Shown in pieces: positions 5,862 through 7,428 of a DNA stretch of 7,428 nt. The stretch spans positions 1 through 7,428 of the forward strand of contig JAHCKF010000170.1 of assembly GCA_026125925.1 (NCBI GenBank). Reading direction: 5' to 3'. The notes beneath the pieces are model-generated. The model made no database searches and had not been told where the DNA came from. It worked only from the letters and a program-made list of their open reading frames with translations. The stretch comes from Pseudolabrys sp. (lineage in GTDB: Bacteria > Pseudomonadota > Alphaproteobacteria > Rhizobiales > Xanthobacteraceae). How positions within the stretch are numbered: the first letter of the stretch is position 1; every line of letters begins with the position of its first letter. The position numbers were made by a program, and so were the translations under genes.

Positions 5862-6005
5862 TCTTGTCCACAGTCCGACCCTTCGCATTGCTCGCGGCCG
5901 CGAGGCCGCTTCACTCGCTCTCCCAGACCGGTCAAGCTTGCGCCCGCGGCGGACTTAAAGCCGCGAACCGGCAAGCCGCAAACCTGGCGCTGCAAGGAGA
6001 GCCGA
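5862..6005 (+). other. Spacer between the pstS hairpin and pstC
   Basis: Non-coding stretch upstream of pstC. It contains a perfect 14-bp palindrome CTCGCGGCCGCGAG (5891-5904) and ends with the pstC ribosome site. It is open in the pstC frame back to a GTG at 5826, but that part translates into a basic, low-complexity peptide unlike any PstC. No second Pho box or clear promoter is seen. Confidence 0.4.
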
Positions 6006-7028
6006 ATGACTTCTTCCGGGAGGAAGCCCGTGGTTGACGTAGCGTATCCGGCCGGCGGCGCGATGACGGAGGCGGCATCGCCCGACCGCGCCAAGGTTCT
6101 CAACAAGCTGCGCTTCAGCGACAGTTCGTTCAAATTCCTCACCCGGGCCGCCGCCATCGCGGTGCTCATCATCCTCTCTGGCATCATCATCTCGCTGATC
6201 CACGGCTCGCTGCCGGCGCTCAGCAAGTTCGGCTTCGAATTCCTGATCGACGAGAGCTGGAACCCGGTGACCGAGAAATTCGGCGCCATCGCGCCGATCT
6301 ACGGCACCATCGTCACCTCGCTCATCGCCATGCTGATCGCCGTGCCGGTCGGCCTGTTCATCGCCTTGTTCCTCACCGAACTGTGCCCGATGTTCCTGCG
6401 CCGCCCGATCGGCATCGCCATCGAGCTGCTCGCCGGCATCCCCTCCATCATCTACGGCATCTGGGGCCTGTTCGTGTTCGCGCCGTTCCTGCAGCAGCAC
6501 GTGCAGCCGTTCCTGATCGCGGTGTTCGGCCCGATCCCGCTGCTCGGCGATCTGTTCGCCGGCCCGCCCTACGGCATCGGCGTGCTCACCGCCGGATTGA
6601 TCCTCGCCATCATGGTGCTGCCCTTCATCACCTCGATCTCGCGCGACGTGTTCGAAGCGGTGCCGCCGGTGCTCAAGGAGGCCGCCTACGGCCTCGGCTG
6701 CACCACCTGGGAAGTGGCGCGCAACGTCGTGCTGCCCTTCACCCGCGTCGGCGTCATCGGCGGCGTCATGCTCGGCCTCGGCCGCGCGCTCGGCGAAACC
6801 ATGGCCGTGACCTTCGTCATCGGCAATGCGCACCGGATCTCCGAGTCGATCCTGGCGCCCGGCACCACGATTTCCGCCACCATCGCCAACGAATTCACCG
6901 AGGCGGTCGGCGATATCTACACCTCGTCGCTGATCGCGCTCGGCCTCATCCTCTTCGTCATCACCTTCATCGTGCTGGCCGCCGCGCGGCTGATGCTGAT
7001 GCGGCTCAACGCCCGGCTGGGCAAGTAG
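6006..7028 (+). CDS. pstC: Phosphate ABC transporter permease PstC
   Basis: One of the two inner-membrane channel subunits of the Pst phosphate importer, pairing with PstA and driven by PstB. It has 340 residues from ATG 6006, slightly longer than E. coli PstC (319) through a polar N-terminal tail of about 40 residues. AAGGAG (5994-5999) lies 6 nt before the ATG, which decides this start over the in-frame GTG at 5826 and the ATG at 6063. Hydrophobic segments lie at about 45-67, 97-125, 134-159, 187-210, 245-270 and 306-331, giving the six helices of the family. The cytoplasmic coupling loop carries the EAA-type motif EAAYGLGCTTWEVARNVVLP (225-244) that contacts the ATPase, followed by GLGRALGETMAVT. 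It is the second gene of the pst operon, and pstA follows after 17 nt. Confidence 0.95.
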   Translation: MTSSGRKPVVDVAYPAGGAMTEAASPDRAKVLNKLRFSDSSFKFLTRAAAIAVLIILSGIIISLIHGSLPALSKFGFEFLIDESWNPVTEKFGAIAPIYGTIVTSLIAMLIAVPVGLFIALFLTELCPMFLRRPIGIAIELLAGIPSIIYGIWGLFVFAPFLQQHVQPFLIAVFGPIPLLGDLFAGPPYGIGVLTAGLILAIMVLPFITSISRDVFEAVPPVLKEAAYGLGCTTWEVARNVVLPFTRVGVIGGVMLGLGRALGETMAVTFVIGNAHRISESILAPGTTISATIANEFTEAVGDIYTSSLIALGLILFVITFIVLAAARLMLMRLNARLGK

Positions 7029-7045
7029 ATTTGGGGGAGTAAGTC

Positions 7046-7428
7046 ATGGCCTCTCCGACCACCGTCGCGCCTTCCACGCCGCTCTACGCCGCCCGCCGGC
7101 GCAAGAATTTCGTCACCATGGCGATCGCCTATGCGGCGACCGGCTTCGGCCTGGCCTGGCTGGCGCTGATCCTGATCGTGCTGTTCTGGAACGGCTTCAA
7201 CGGCCTGTCGCTGCGCGTGTTCACCGAGATGACGCCGCCACCCGGCTCCTCCGGCGGCCTGCTCAACGCCATCGCCGGCAGTCTGGTGATGACGTTCCTC
7301 GCCGTGATCATCGGCACGCCGCTCGGCGTGCTCGCCGGCACCTATCTCGCCGAATACGGCCGCTACGAAAAGCTGTCGACCATCGTGCGCTTCATCAACG
7401 ACATCCTGTTGTCGGCGCCGTCGATCGT
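7046..7428 (+). CDS. pstA: Phosphate ABC transporter permease PstA, N-terminal part
   Basis: The second channel subunit of the Pst importer, cut by the right window edge after 127 codons plus 2 bases. The start is ATG 7046 with GGAG (7036-7039) 6 nt upstream. A polar start with a basic patch (ARRRKNF, 15-22) is followed by a first membrane helix at about 25-48 ([20 protein letters not shown]). A periplasmic loop carries [12 protein letters not shown] (61-72), a PstA-typical segment. A second helix lies at about 73-98 ([21 protein letters not shown]), then [15 protein letters not shown] and [14 protein letters not shown], all usual for PstA. The EAA loop would lie beyond the edge. The 17-nt gap from pstC and the shared orientation indicate cotranscription. 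Confidence 0.93.
   Translation, partial: MASPTTVAPSTPLYAARRRKNFVTMAIAYAATGFGLAWLALILIVLFWNGFNGLSLRVFTEMTPPPGSSGGLLNAIAGSLVMTFLAVIIGTPLGVLAGTYLAEYGRYEKLSTIVRFINDILLSAPSI

Noticed and set aside
5826..6005. A 60-codon N-terminal extension of PstC from GTG 5826.
   Set aside because: It crosses the pstS hairpin, encodes a Pro/Arg/Ser-rich peptide unlike PstC, and a strong ribosome site precedes ATG 6006.
5955..6833. A 292-codon open frame on the minus strand.
   Set aside because: It is antisense to pstC, with a composition (Glu/Asp/His/Arg/Gly-rich) explained by the opposite strand of membrane-protein codons, and has no domain or ribosome site.

Overview
The window comes from a G+C-rich alphaproteobacterium, most likely of the Hyphomicrobiales (Rhizobiales), around the Bradyrhizobium/Rhodopseudomonas/Pseudolabrys neighbourhood. 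The assignment rests on remembered similarity of PstS, PstC and PhoR to proteins of that group, on the gene styles, and on the ECF sigma/anti-sigma pair. No database search was possible. There is no sign of mobile elements, CRISPR arrays, tRNA or rRNA.

Left part, minus strand (1-1447): a three-gene transcription unit read right to left. It holds an ECF sigma factor (838-1398), a membrane-anchored anti-sigma factor joined to it by an ATGA overlap (173-841), and, 13 nt further on, the start of a secreted Pro/Gly-rich protein cut by the window edge (1-159). The periplasmic part of the anti-sigma factor looks like a subtilase (S8) prodomain, so the truncated gene may be a secreted S8 peptidase. 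This is inference.

Divergent region and small secreted protein (1399-2030): between the sigma gene and a divergent small His-rich secreted protein (1734-1976) lie two oppositely oriented copies of one long motif, TTGAACC-N17-GACCCA(T/C)G(T/G)TCAGG, one in front of each gene. They share the same 17-nt spacer length and match at 19 of 21 fixed positions. This is best read as the promoter of the ECF sigma factor itself, making the sigma operon autoregulated and the small protein a direct regulon member. A strong hairpin terminator closes the small gene.

Right part, plus strand (2208-7428): a UPF0104/YbhN-type membrane protein (2208-3275) is followed after 42 nt by a PhoR-type histidine kinase (3318-4550) with no visible membrane segment. 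Next comes a clear triple-repeat Pho box (4579-4607), then pstS, an intercistronic hairpin, pstC, and the start of pstA, which runs off the edge. This is a phosphate-starvation locus: PhoR should activate PhoB, PhoB binds the Pho box, and the PstSCAB transporter is induced. pstB, phoU and phoB are expected just beyond the right edge but are not in the window.

Most of the window is conventional. The points worth following are the paired ECF promoters, the prodomain-like anti-sigma factor beside a secreted gene, and the PhoR without a membrane anchor.
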